Source: Cyanophora paradoxa
Lineage: Eukaryota; Glaucocystophyceae; Cyanophorales; Cyanophoraceae
Length of the DNA stretch: 25,548 nucleotides
NCBI GenBank assembly: GCA_004431415.1
Contig: QPMI01000376.1
Span: 1 to 25,548 of the forward strand
Direction of reading: 5' to 3'
The notes under the pieces were generated by a model, which worked only from the letters and a program-made list of their open reading frames with translations, had not been told where the DNA came from and did not search any database. A program made the translations under genes and the position numbers. Every line of letters begins with the position of its first letter. Positions within the stretch are counted from its first letter, which is position 1. Below are positions 10,609-18,684 of the stretch, in pieces.

Positions 10609-11745
10609 GGGCGGGGCTGCGAACCGCCCCGACCCTTAGGGTCAGAAGAAGACCCACGGCGCTCAACGGAGCGACCGCGATCGCCACCACCAGAGTAATG
10701 TCCAGAATCATGAGAATCGCGCTGGGTATAGTGCCCACGACCGCGACCTCCATATCCTCCACGTCCAAAGTTATAATTGCCACGCCAAGAGTCACCCTGG
10801 GGGCGAGAACTGACTTGGCGCCCAATCTGATCCAACTTTTCAAGAACTGCATTATTTGTGCGCTTAATTTCAGAGCGCAAATCATCAATCTTCTCATCTA
10901 CTTTCAATCCAAAACTCTTCAATTTCTCATCCATCAAATACTCTTCTTCAGACTTGGTCATGAGGGAAGAGGAAGAACCAGAGCCACGCTCTGTAGTAAG
11001 AGATGTGAAACCCAGGTCTCCCTTGGAGTGAGAGCCCGCTGCAGAATCCTGCAATTTCTTCTCCCACAACTGTTTGAGTCTGAAATATAATTTTTGCTTA
11101 TTATTGATTTCCACAGGCAAATCTCCAGGCAAATTCAATTCATTCCAAATATCCTTCATAACTACATCCTCAGTCAAATCTCGCCAAAAACGCGCCAAAA
11201 TTGAGGCAAGCAAACTGATAAGTGAAGTTCCAATACAACTTATTCGTCTGGCTTCGCACGGCATTGTGCAAGAAATGAGCAGTGAACCTTGCAACAAAAT
11301 CCGGCCAGTCAGCAGACTGCAGGACCTCTGGGCAGAAATCCTGAGCTGGACCAGTCGAAAAACAATTAGAGATTTTCATGCGAAGCTGAGTCCAAATATA
11401 ATCATGATTGGTCTGAGTCTGGGCGACCCATGTGTTGACGGCCAACTCATCATTTGCATTGGGAATGATGTCCACCGAAATCAAAAGTCTACGAAGCTGA
11501 GACAGAAAACGATTCGGTGCATTCGAATCAAAAATAACTAAATTGCTGGTCTTAATGAACGCTTTGAGAACGTCCTGATGGGGCTGAGGTGCACCCATTT
11601 CTTCAGAATCAATCTCGACAGAGATCCGGTCTTCCTCGTCTAAGTCGGCCAGTGCTTCGAGCACAACCCGACGAAGCAATTCCGGAAGGAACGAGTCTAT
11701 TACGACATCACATACGGCAGAATCACGACGGGTGAAACGATCCAC
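10596..11745 (-). CDS. gag: Gag-like protein of element A1, in two frames, with Arg/Gly-rich C-terminus
   Basis: The N-terminal part (11745-11170, about 191 codons) is acidic and then helical, ending around an Asp-Phe-Val-Ala-Arg-Phe motif and a Tyr-Gln-Phe-Ala-Cys-Leu motif. The C-terminal part continues in the +1 frame from about 11190 to the stop at 10596. It has a capsid-like tail, a charged heptad region likely to form a coiled coil (Lys-Leu-Lys-Ser-Phe-Gly-Leu-Lys-Val-Asp onward), then a tail rich in Gly, Arg, Tyr, Asp and Ser. There is no Cys-X2-Cys-X4-His-X4-Cys zinc knuckle, so RNA binding is probably through the Arg/Gly tail. Element B is continuous across the frame-change point and about 11 residues longer there, so a deletion in the A lineage is the simplest explanation; +1 frameshifting is possible. 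No ATG starts the N-terminal frame: the conserved first codon is GTG, after a poly-A run and an in-frame stop. Confidence 0.75.
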
Positions 11746-11914
11746 TTTTTTTTTTTCACTGCGTTACACGCAATGCACGTACGCAGCAACAGGAACACAA
11801 GAAGGACACCGATACATCGGCATTCCGCCGGAAAACGCCAGAAAAATAAAGAAATTCCGGAATCCACAAAGATCCACAGAACGCGTGTTAAAATCCGCGG
11901 TATTGGCCCCAAAA
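11746..11914 (-). other. Retrotransposon A1 leader with candidate primer binding site
   Basis: Non-coding stretch between the candidate LTR and gag. On the minus strand, two to three bases after the LTR end ...GGGACA, comes TGGGGCCAATACC (11899-11911). A primer binding site would begin with TGG because it pairs with a tRNA CCA end. The same start, TGGGGCC, is kept in the A2 and A3 copies (18567-18580). The tRNA is not identified, so the call is tentative. An 11-base A run (minus strand, 11746-11756) directly precedes the gag frame. Confidence 0.4.
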
Positions 11915-12091
11915 TGTCCCGTAGTACACTATGGGTTCACACGCTGATGTACCAGGACAAGTTCCTGGACACCACACTGTATTTCCACCCAACACACCAA
12001 CTGAGGGGCAAGCCCCTACACATCAGGCTAATCTCGGGTACATCAGGGGGTACTATGACACACTTACTTAGGCGAACTACGCTTCAGCTCA
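11915..12091 (-). repeat. Candidate 5' LTR of element A1 (about 177 bp)
   Basis: The segment starts with TG and ends with CA on both strands (TGTCCC... at 11915, ...CAGCTCA ending at 12091). It lies immediately upstream of the possible primer binding site and stops where satellite sequence begins. The inner part is shared with the A2 and A3 leaders (18583-18684, 21434-21535). It contains two small hairpins: CCAGGA/TCCTGG around 11960, and AGGGGC-AA-GCCCCT around 12010. No second LTR is present for comparison, so the boundaries are inferred. Confidence 0.5.
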
Positions 12092-12242
12092 GGCATATTC
12101 CCACAGAGAGATTTGGGGTGCATGTTTCTTCTTTTTTCTGGCAGATTGGAAACCTGGGGCATTTGACTGAGTGACTTGCGGGTGGGTGGGTCATCTGCCT
12201 AAGGCTAGAACCTTGTGCATATTCCCACAGAGAGATTTGGGG
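12092..12242 (+). repeat. Satellite fragment (about 1.2 monomers)
   Basis: Begins GCATATTCCCACAGAGAGAT and runs through a full monomer into part of the next, which carries the altered box AAGGCTAGAACCTT. It is diverged from array 1 (CCCACAG instead of CCCCCAG, GCATGTTTC instead of GCATCTTTC). It abuts the LTR of element A1 and ends abruptly at about 12242 in unrelated sequence. Confidence 0.85.
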
Positions 12243-12277
12243 TCCACGAGATCGTTGAACAGCTCCAGTCTAACGGT

Positions 12278-12360
12278 GAGGCACCAGGTCTCCCATCCGC
12301 TACAAAAAAGAAGAAAGATGCACCTTAAATCTCTCTGGGGGAATATGCACAAGGCGCTAG
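12278..12360 (-). repeat. Inverted satellite fragment
   Basis: Two thirds of a satellite monomer in minus orientation (AAGAAGAAAGATGCACC, then ATCTCTCTGGGGGAATATGC and CAAGGCGCTAG). It faces the plus-oriented fragment at 12092-12242, so the two could form a long imperfect hairpin around about 35 bp of unrelated sequence (12243-12277). Confidence 0.8.
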
Positions 12361-12608
12361 GCACACAAAAACTTTTCAGGGGGAACATTCACAAAATCTC
12401 CGAGTCTTTCGCTACCCAATTTTTTAAGCGCTCTTGGGATACGCATCTGTAGGTGGGGGAGTGTATTCATTTCAAGTGTCTAGTTTGGGTTTTGGCTCCC
12501 GCTCACACGGGTCCCCAGCTGCACAAACAAACGGACAGGGAGTCCACTCACTGCACCCCAAATCTAGCCGAGGGGCGCTGCCCACTGATAGGTTCGGGTG
12601 CGCAGAGC
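12361..12608. other. 5' flank of the DUF707 gene, with a repeat family 2 copy
   Basis: 12361-12404 (GCACACAAAAACTTTTCAGG, then GGGAACATTCACAAA) resembles repeats at 13640-13680 and, in reverse, at 14005-14040, so a related repeat lies on both sides of the gene. The remaining 200 bp are unique in this window. No TATA box or other promoter element can be called with confidence. The frame upstream of the ATG is open back to a GTG at 12453, but those codons show no family similarity. Confidence 0.5.
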
Positions 12609-13514
12609 ATGGATTTGTCGGCCAAAAAAGTTGCTGTTTGCATTTTTCTGATTCTTGTAATTGATTTCTTCACGATCACTTCCTTTTTCTGTAGCCCCAA
12701 TTCGGTTCAATATGTTGAACCGATCCCGGTGAAGCTGCGCGATTTGCCTGACAAAATTACAGACATGGAGCCACTCGTTTCTTTTACGGGCCCCCGCAAG
12801 TCTACAGTTGAACAGAAGTGTTTGCTCGCAGTTCCGATCGGAAGAAAGCAGGTGCACGTAGTCGATAAAATGGTTAACAGATTTTTGCAAAGCGCATGTT
12901 CTGTTCTTCTTTTTCAATACGACAACTCATCTGGATGGCATGATTACTCTTGGTATTCTCGTGTCTGGCACGTCAGAGGACCTGCACAGATGAAGTGGTG
13001 GTATATGAAACGGTTTTTGACTCCGGAAGCTGTTGGACGATTTACGTACATTTTCCCTTGGGACGATGATCAGGATATTCACGATTTTAATGTCTCCGCT
13101 TTCCTAGAAATTCTGGTTTCACACAACGTTTCTATCGCACAACCTAGTTTTACAGCAGGGAGTGGAGATCATCCTGTTACTTTTCAACAAAGTGAACATG
13201 GAAAGGATGGAAGGTGGACGGATTTCGTAGAGTGCGGGACATCACCAGTGTTCTCGGGCGATGTTTGGAGTCGTTGCATATGGCCTTTTCTCCAGGACGA
13301 TTTGACATCAGGATGGGGCTATGACCTTCTTTGGCACAATATGTGTGGATATGGCACAACAGCTGTCATAGACAAGTTCAGGGTCACTCATCTTCGAAAC
13401 AGGCATGCATCTTCTAATCCCTCATACAATGCTGGCTTGGAATTGGAAACCCTTTTCAAACGCTTTCCAACAGTTAAAAGAAGTCAAAAAATCACATTGG
13501 GATTTCTTGACTAG
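12609..13514 (+). CDS. DUF707 family protein, probable type II membrane protein
   Basis: Intronless frame of 301 codons starting at the ATG at 12609. Residues 1-7 include two lysines and are followed by a hydrophobic segment at about 8-30, a signal anchor that would place the rest in the secretory lumen. The remainder matches DUF707: Leu-Leu-Ala-Val-Pro-Ile-Gly near 65-75, Met-Lys-Trp-Trp-Tyr-Met-Lys-Arg-Phe-Leu, then Tyr-Ile-Phe-Pro-Trp-Asp-Asp-Asp, Ile-Ala-Gln-Pro-Ser, Phe-Val-Glu-Cys, Pro-Val-Phe-Ser, Asp-Asp-Leu-Thr-Ser-Gly-Trp-Gly-Tyr-Asp, and Val-Ile-Asp-Lys-Phe. The acidic cluster and topology suggest a glycosyltransferase-like fold, but no reaction is established for the family. The frame has no stop or frameshift, unlike the retroelements around it. 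The ATG at 12609 is preferred over the upstream GTG because the signal anchor follows it directly. It sits alone between repeats, so it may be a host gene or a gene copy carried into heterochromatin. Confidence 0.88.
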   Translation: MDLSAKKVAVCIFLILVIDFFTITSFFCSPNSVQYVEPIPVKLRDLPDKITDMEPLVSFTGPRKSTVEQKCLLAVPIGRKQVHVVDKMVNRFLQSACSVLLFQYDNSSGWHDYSWYSRVWHVRGPAQMKWWYMKRFLTPEAVGRFTYIFPWDDDQDIHDFNVSAFLEILVSHNVSIAQPSFTAGSGDHPVTFQQSEHGKDGRWTDFVECGTSPVFSGDVWSRCIWPFLQDDLTSGWGYDLLWHNMCGYGTTAVIDKFRVTHLRNRHASSNPSYNAGLELETLFKRFPTVKRSQKITLGFLD

Positions 13515-13667
13515 GTCTTCTTTTGAGTGTGTGTATTCCGAAGAACACAAGGTTTCTTGCGCTCCTGAACACAGCGGGCAGGGAGCGCTGGGAGCCCAAG
13601 AGTGCTTTCGAGAATCCCAGCCCACAACAGGAGTCAGGTGCACACTAAAACTCTCCAGGAGGGAAGT
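13515..13667. other. 3' flank of the DUF707 gene
   Basis: About 100 bp of unique sequence, then from 13617 a repeat family 2 segment (CCCACAACAGGAGTCAGGTG and a CACACTAAAACTCTCC block). The first part recurs at about 13795-13825. No polyadenylation signal is called. Confidence 0.45.
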
Positions 13668-14004
13668 GCACAAGGCGCTAGCCTTAGGCAGGTGCACCCT
13701 GCCCAGCAGAGGCCCTGTAAGAGGATCAGCCATTCCGAATGGGATGAATGTTAAGGGATTCGAACATTTCCTGGGTTCACTCCCTCTCCATCCTGCCCAC
13801 AGCAGGAAGTCAGGTGCACACAAAAAAGCCCTAGCCTTAGGCAGGGCCCAACGGGAATTCAAACTGACCAGGGCTAAGAAGTTGTGAACCCAGGAAACAT
13901 TCAAGTCCCCAAACACTCGGTGGGGGTCCCACTTGGAAGGGCAGAGCCTCTTAGAGGGCCTCTGCTGGGCAAGGTGCACCTGCCTAAGGCTAGCGACTTG
14001 TGCA
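13668..14004. repeat. Large imperfect inverted repeat (possible foldback element)
   Basis: Left arm 13668-13780 and right arm 13884-14004 are reverse complements with scattered mismatches and small indels, separated by about 103 bp. Matching blocks include GCGCTAGCCTTAGGCAGGTG, GCCCAGCAGAGGCCCT and TTTCCTGGGTTCAC. The outer ends carry the same CAAGGCGCTAGCC box as the satellite. The spacer holds a further partial copy of the repeat (about 13793-13846). It could be a foldback or MITE-like element, or two copies of repeat family 2 in opposite orientation. No coding capacity is seen. Confidence 0.75.
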
Positions 14005-15702
14005 TGTTATCCCTGGAAAGTGTTTGTGTGCCTGAACTTTGCTGTCACACGGCTTGATTCCTTCTCAGCAAACAACAAATCCAAGGCACTCAGCTTCAGC
14101 CTTGAAGAAACGACACTTGCGTGCTTTCAACCGCAGGTGAGCAGCAATCAGCTGATCAAAAACCCATTCAAGATATTCGAAATGCTCCTTCAGACTCCTG
14201 GAAACGACACTTATATCATCAAGATAGACAAGAATAAAGATGTAAAGGTACGCTCCTAACACTCCATTCATCAACATCTGAAATGTCGCAGGGGCCGTTT
14301 TGAGGCCCTGCGGCATGACATTCCACTCATACAAACCAAATGGTGTCCTAAAAGCTGTCTTCGGCCGATCCTTATCACTCAACTTGACATTCCAATATCC
14401 ATCATCACAATCTGCAACAGAAATATATATGGATCCAGAAAGAGCTTCAAGAGCATCATCAATTCTTGGTAAGGGATATGCATCATCCTTGCTAACACTG
14501 TTGAGCCTTCTGTAATCAATGCAGAAACGAAATGAGCCATCCTTCTTCCGCACAAGGACCACTGGAGCGGCCCAAGGGCTTCTAGAAGGACAAATTAAAT
14601 TCCTGTCGATCAGCTTTTGAGTCTCGTGAACGATCTTTTGGCGCTGGTCAAAAGAAAGAGGTCTGGGAGGCTCAGCAATCGGCTTTGCATCTCCAGTGTC
14701 AATGCTATGCTCAATAGGAGGACCAGGTCTGGACTCATCATGTTTCCATTGACCCTCCGCAAATACTTCATGCTTCCTCGCCAAGAAATCCCACATAAGC
14801 TTCCTCTCATCAAGATTATCATCAGCTGAACCAACACTGCATGGAGAGATGAGGCTTGCAACATTATCACCAAATCGCTCCCGAATCTCCTTCAGAATCA
14901 GTTCATCAGCCGAAGATACTTTTACAGAACTTGCTTGCGAAAATACAGAACTCTTTTTATCACTATCTACGGAAGTCGAGTTATTTACAACAGAATTCGA
15001 AACTTGTTGAGTTGAATCATCAAAAGAAGACTGGAGAACAGCTTGGGACGCAGTGACATCTACTGAATCAGGACCTTTGTACTCAGAACTGTGCACAAAA
15101 CTTCCTTTCCCAGATGAGTCATAACTCAGCACCAGGTTGACATCACAGATTTCCGGCATGTTGCGGACAACTGATGTTTTACTCTTGCTTGGAACAAACC
15201 TGGCTAGCCGGGTACCTTCAGGTATTACTGCCGGTCCCCTGTCAGACCTTGGATCAAGATTGACAAGCAATACCTTAATACGTCCTCCACGACAATGAGC
15301 TGGGCCACCTGCCACATGGACAAACTCATTTTCGTTCCATTCTCTAAAGTCATCAATAAAGCCTTCGCGATCCTGCACATAGCAGCAGCTGGGTGCTCTC
15401 ATCTAAACAAATCTCTGAGTTCCAGGATCAAGCTTGACCTTCTCAGCAGTCTCCATAATCACACCATATTCTTCAGAACACTCATCAGAATTGAGAGATG
15501 ATTCATCAGGGCGTGGTTGAGGAGAATCTGGCAAGGATCCATGCTGCTGATCTGATCCAAAAGTAATAGAAGCAATCTTGCACTCTACTGGCTGATCTGG
15601 GAACGTCGAGAATGTGATGGAGCGCCTGTTCACCTGTTCATTTTTATATGTCACTCCAAATTCAGACAAGAAATCTTGTCCAAGAATTATGGCATATGGA
15701 TA

Positions 15703-15750
15703 ATTGAGAAAAGGGAAAGGGAAAGGAAAACAAGGAAAGGGAAAGATACT
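15703..15750. repeat. Purine-rich (GGGAAA)n tract interrupting the element B protease
   Basis: An almost pure A/G stretch on the plus strand with repeated GGGAAA units. It sits where element A1 encodes the segment just before the Gly-Ile-Leu-Gly flap, and it shifts the frame. A shorter relative (GAAAGGGAAAGGGAAAG) lies at about 16440-16457, upstream in the same element. Confidence 0.7.
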
Positions 15751-16565
15751 GTCAAAGGACCGATTGACCCTCTAATCAGAATCTCGCCAGGTACATTAAC
15801 AAGATGTGAATTAGGCAGGCGAACACAAGGCGTGAATGAGGTCTTAATTACCTGATTTTGCAGTTTCGAACTCTGCACTAGTGTACTCGTGACCAGTGAA
15901 ATATCAGCCCCACTGTCCAGCAAGAACAACTTGATGCCCTTGCTGACAACTTCGACCAACGATCTCCCAGGTGGAGTGACAGCAAACTGTCTCCGTGCTG
16001 GAGAGTTCTCTCTAGGAGACTGGGAGTTGTCAGAGGGACTTTTTGAGGTCATGAAGCGACGCGGCCCTGCGAATGTATGCTCAGCAGGAGAGCTCTGGGA
16101 GTCCAGAGAACAAATTTCAATTGAGGCTCGGCCATTATCATCAAAAGACAACTTCAGGGAAACCGGCTTCGAATTGTTTGCAGATGATATAAAATGCTTT
16201 TTAGCAGGGGCATCTCGCTTCCATTGCAGATCATCAGAAAAGAAATTCGAAAACGACTTCTGTTCCAATTTTCCACGATTTCCACTAACTACGACTACTC
16301 TACTAGCACTTCTCTGGGATCATGGATAATGGATAATAGCACTACTAAGCAACCTCATAGATAATGGGATCATTCTCTTGAAGGGTAACATCGGGACCAG
16401 AAGAAAGATAAGAAATAGAAGAAGATTAGAAGCATCCAAGAAAGGGAAAGGGAAAGCGCGAGCGACCGACAACGACTGCCGCTTCAAGAACTCGTTGAGA
16501 GTAATGATAGGCAACAACGATCGCAGTCCATTCGCTGCGCCGGAAATGGCTGGTTTCTAGGCCGC

Positions 16566-16607
16566 CCCAGCCTGGCGGGCAACAACAGGCTGGGTTAGGC
16601 TTTTCCC
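16566..16607 (-). promoter_or_regulatory. Gag-Pol -1 ribosomal frameshift signal (element B)
   Basis: GGGAAAA (16601-16607, minus strand) is in the correct phase, G GGA AAA, which is a canonical X XXY YYZ slippery heptamer. The gag stop TAA follows at 16595-16597. After a 6-nt spacer comes a stem of 9 perfect pairs, CCCAGCCTG (16586-16594) with CAGGCTGGG (16566-16574), around an 11-nt loop. Pol is -1 to gag. Heptamer, spacing and stem all fit textbook retroviral-type frameshifting. Confidence 0.85.
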
Positions 16608-18019
16608 GCCGGGCGGGGCTGCGAACCGCCCCGACCCTTAGGGTCAGCCGACGACCCACGGCGCTCAGCAGAGCGACCGCGATAACCACAAGAAGAATTT
16701 CCAAAATTGCGAGAATCATTTCCAGAATTACCAAATTTGTCATTCGAACGATTGCGATCAAAATTATAAGATCCACGAGGCTGGTCACGCCAGCTATCAC
16801 CGCGAGGGCGATACTGCAACTGACGAGACAACTGCTCCATGCGATCCAAAATAATAGACGAAGTGCGACGAGAATCATCGCGCAACTCATCAAACTGTTG
16901 GCGAGCTTCGTGCCGAATTTCGCTCAATTGGCGGCGAGTTTCGTCACGAAGTGAATCAAGCTTATCATCCACCTTCAAAGAGAACTGTTTGAGCTTCGAT
17001 TCGACCCGCTCATCAATCAAAGATTCAATAAGCTCCGAAGTGAGAGCGTTCAATCCAGAAACATTTTTCGGTGATTCAAAAGGAAGAGAAGTAATTCCAA
17101 AAGGAGAAACCGAAGAAAAAGAGGAAGTGCGATCGGTCCAGAGACTGCGCAGCCGACGCAAAAAGCGAAGTTTGTTGTCGTCCAATTCAGCCAGCAGCTC
17201 ACCCAACTTCAGGTCATCACTCCAAATTTGTTTCACCACAACTTTCTCAAGAATGCCAGCTTCCTCCGCTCGCTTCATCTTCTCCACAGCAAAGTCCTCA
17301 AAATTGACTTCAGTGCCAGCCTGGAGACAAGCACTCTGGTATGTGTAGGACCAGAAATTGCGAGCAGAAGAAGACCCGCGGCGCTCAACGGAGCGACCGC
17401 GATCACCACCACCAGAATAATGTCCAGAATCATGAGAATCGCGCTGGGTATAGTGCCCACAACCGCGACCTCCATATCCTGCACGTCCAAAATTATAATT
17501 GCCACGCCAAGAGTCACCCTGGGGGCGAGAACTGACTTGGCGCCCAATCTGATCCAACTTTTCAAGAACTGCATTATTTGTGCGCTTAATTTCAGAGCGC
17601 AAATCATCAATCTTCTCATCTACTTTCAATCCAAAACTCTTCAATTTCTCATCCATCAAATACTCTTCTTCAGACTTGGTCATGAGGGAAGAGGAAGAAC
17701 CAGAGCCACGCTCTGTAGTAAGAGATGTGAAACCCAGGTCTCCCTTGGAGTGAGAGCCCGCTGCAGAATCCTGCAATTTCTTCTCCCACAACTGTTTGAG
17801 TCTGAAATATAATTTTTGCTTATTATTGATTTCCACAGGCAAATCTCCAGGCAAATTCAATTCATTCCAAATATCCTTCATAACTACATCCTCAGTCAAA
17901 TCTCGCCAAAAACGCGCCAAAATTGAGGCAAGCAAACTGATAGGTGTAGTTCCAATACAACTTATTTGTCTGGCTTCGCACTGCATTGTGCAAGAAATGG
18001 GCAGAAAATCTTGCAACAA
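16595..18019 (-). pseudogene. gag: Chimeric Gag frame: A2 Gag C-terminus fused in frame to element B Gag
   Basis: A continuous frame of about 474 codons. The first half (18019-17365) matches A1 Gag C-terminal sequence, including the coiled coil and Arg/Gly tail up to Glu-Arg-Arg-Gly-Ser-Ser-Ser. The second half (17364-16595) is element B Gag, starting at Phe-Trp-Ser-Tyr-Thr-Tyr-Gln. It has a longer charged coiled coil (many Arg, Glu, Asp and Gln heptads) and its own Arg/Ser/Gly tail ending Gly-Arg-Gly-Gly-Ser-Gln-Pro-Arg-Pro. The join is at the Ser-rich sequence both lineages share. Arrangement: two coiled coils, two basic tails, no zinc knuckle. The A2 N-terminal gag is in another frame and broken, so the start codon of this frame is unresolved. 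It may be only an open relic. Confidence 0.75.
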
Positions 18020-18466
18020 AATCCGGCCAGTCAGCAGACTGCAGGACCTCTGGGCAGAAATCCTGAGCTGGACCAGTCGAAAAACAATTAGAGATTTTCA
18101 TGCGACGCTGAGTCCAAATATAATCATGATTGGCCTGAGTATGGGCGACCCAAGTGTTAACGGCCAACTGATCATTAGCATTGGGAATGATGTCCACAGA
18201 AATCAAAAGTCTACGAAGTTGGGAAAGGAAACGATTTGGTTCATTTCAATCAAAATGACTAAATTGCTGGTCTTAATGAACGCCTTAAGGACGTCCTGGT
18301 TAGGCGGTGGAGCACCCGTTTCTTCAAAATCAAGTTCTACTAATGCAAGGTCTTCGTCGTCGGGGTCGGCCAGTGCTTCGAGCACAATCCGACGAAGCAA
18401 GTCCGGAAGGATAGAGTCAATTACGGTATCATAAAGGGCAAAATCCCGACGGGTGTAACGATCCAC
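17892..18466 (-). pseudogene. gag: N-terminal Gag of element A2 (frameshifted)
   Basis: Homologous to 11170-11745 but clearly more diverged there than the gag C-terminal half is. The frame begins at GTG (18466) with no ATG and shifts at about 18256, where copy 2 has one extra A. It also carries the Ser-to-stop change seen in copy 2. It ends in the same frame change as A1 near 17892-17900. Confidence 0.8.
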
Positions 18467-18684
18467 TTTTTCACTGTGCTACACGCGACGCAGACACGCA
18501 ACCACAGAGACACAGTCAGAACACCAGGAAAAAAACACCAGAAAAAAATGATTTTCCAAAAATCCACCGTATGGGCCCCAAATGTCCCGTAGTACACTAT
18601 GGGTTCACACGCTGATGAACCAGGACAAGTTCCTGGACACCACACTGTATTTACACCCAACACACCAACTGAGGGGCAAGCCCC
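18467..18684 (-). other. A2 leader and truncated LTR
   Basis: Matches 11746-12015 of element A1. The possible primer binding site is at 18567-18580, and the LTR part at 18583-18684 includes both small hairpins. The LTR breaks off just after GAGGGGCAAGCCCC and is joined directly to telomeric repeats. Confidence 0.7.

Larger units (their letters stand above)
6873..12091 (-). mobile_element. Ty3/gypsy LTR retrotransposon A1, 3'-truncated
   Basis: Minus-strand element. On its coding strand it reads: candidate 5' LTR (11915-12091), leader with possible primer binding site, gag (11745-10596), -1 frameshift signal (10608-10568), and pol with protease, RT and RNase H ending at about 7249-7263. The order PR-RT-RH identifies a Metaviridae (Ty3/gypsy) type element. 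Integrase would follow RNase H, but the sequence instead switches to a diverged RT fragment (6873-7262) and then satellite. No integrase, polypurine tract or 3' LTR is seen. The 5' LTR side abuts satellite at about 12092, so the element probably inserted into satellite DNA and was later rearranged. Confidence 0.85.
14036..16607 (-). pseudogene. pol: Ty3/gypsy Pol pseudogene of element B (protease and RT)
   Basis: Homologous along its length to the A1 pol but clearly diverged. Protease has Leu-Leu-Asp-Ser-Gly-Ala-Asp-Ile-Ser (about 15900-15930). The linker carries a Cys-Arg-Gly-Gly-Arg motif. RT has Ala-Phe-Arg-Thr-Pro, Met-Pro-Gln-Gly-Leu and Tyr-Leu-Asp-Asp (about 14210-14230). Breaks: in-frame stops at 16557-16559, 16320-16322, 15403-15405 and 14065-14067, and one frameshift at a GGGAAA-rich insertion (about 15703-15750) inside the protease. 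After the last stop RT similarity continues for about ten codons and ends at about 14036, where repeat family 2 begins. RNase H, integrase and the 3' LTR are absent. Pol is again -1 relative to gag. Confidence 0.92.

Noticed and set aside
10556-10660. Peptide Pro-Ala-Cys-X-Cys-Pro-Pro-Gly-Trp-Gly-Gly in the third frame of both A1 and element B
   Set aside because: It looks like a conserved Cys motif, but it overlaps the gag end and the frameshift stem-loop, which explain the nucleotide conservation.
12453-12608. Upstream 52-codon extension of the DUF707 frame
   Set aside because: It begins at GTG, shows no family similarity, and would bury the signal anchor inside the protein. The ATG at 12609 is the better start.
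16566-16594. H-type pseudoknot extending the frameshift stem-loop (loop CCGC with downstream GCGG)
   Set aside because: The bases pair on paper, but no nucleotides are left to cross the 9-bp stem, so the fold is sterically unlikely. Only the simple stem-loop is claimed.
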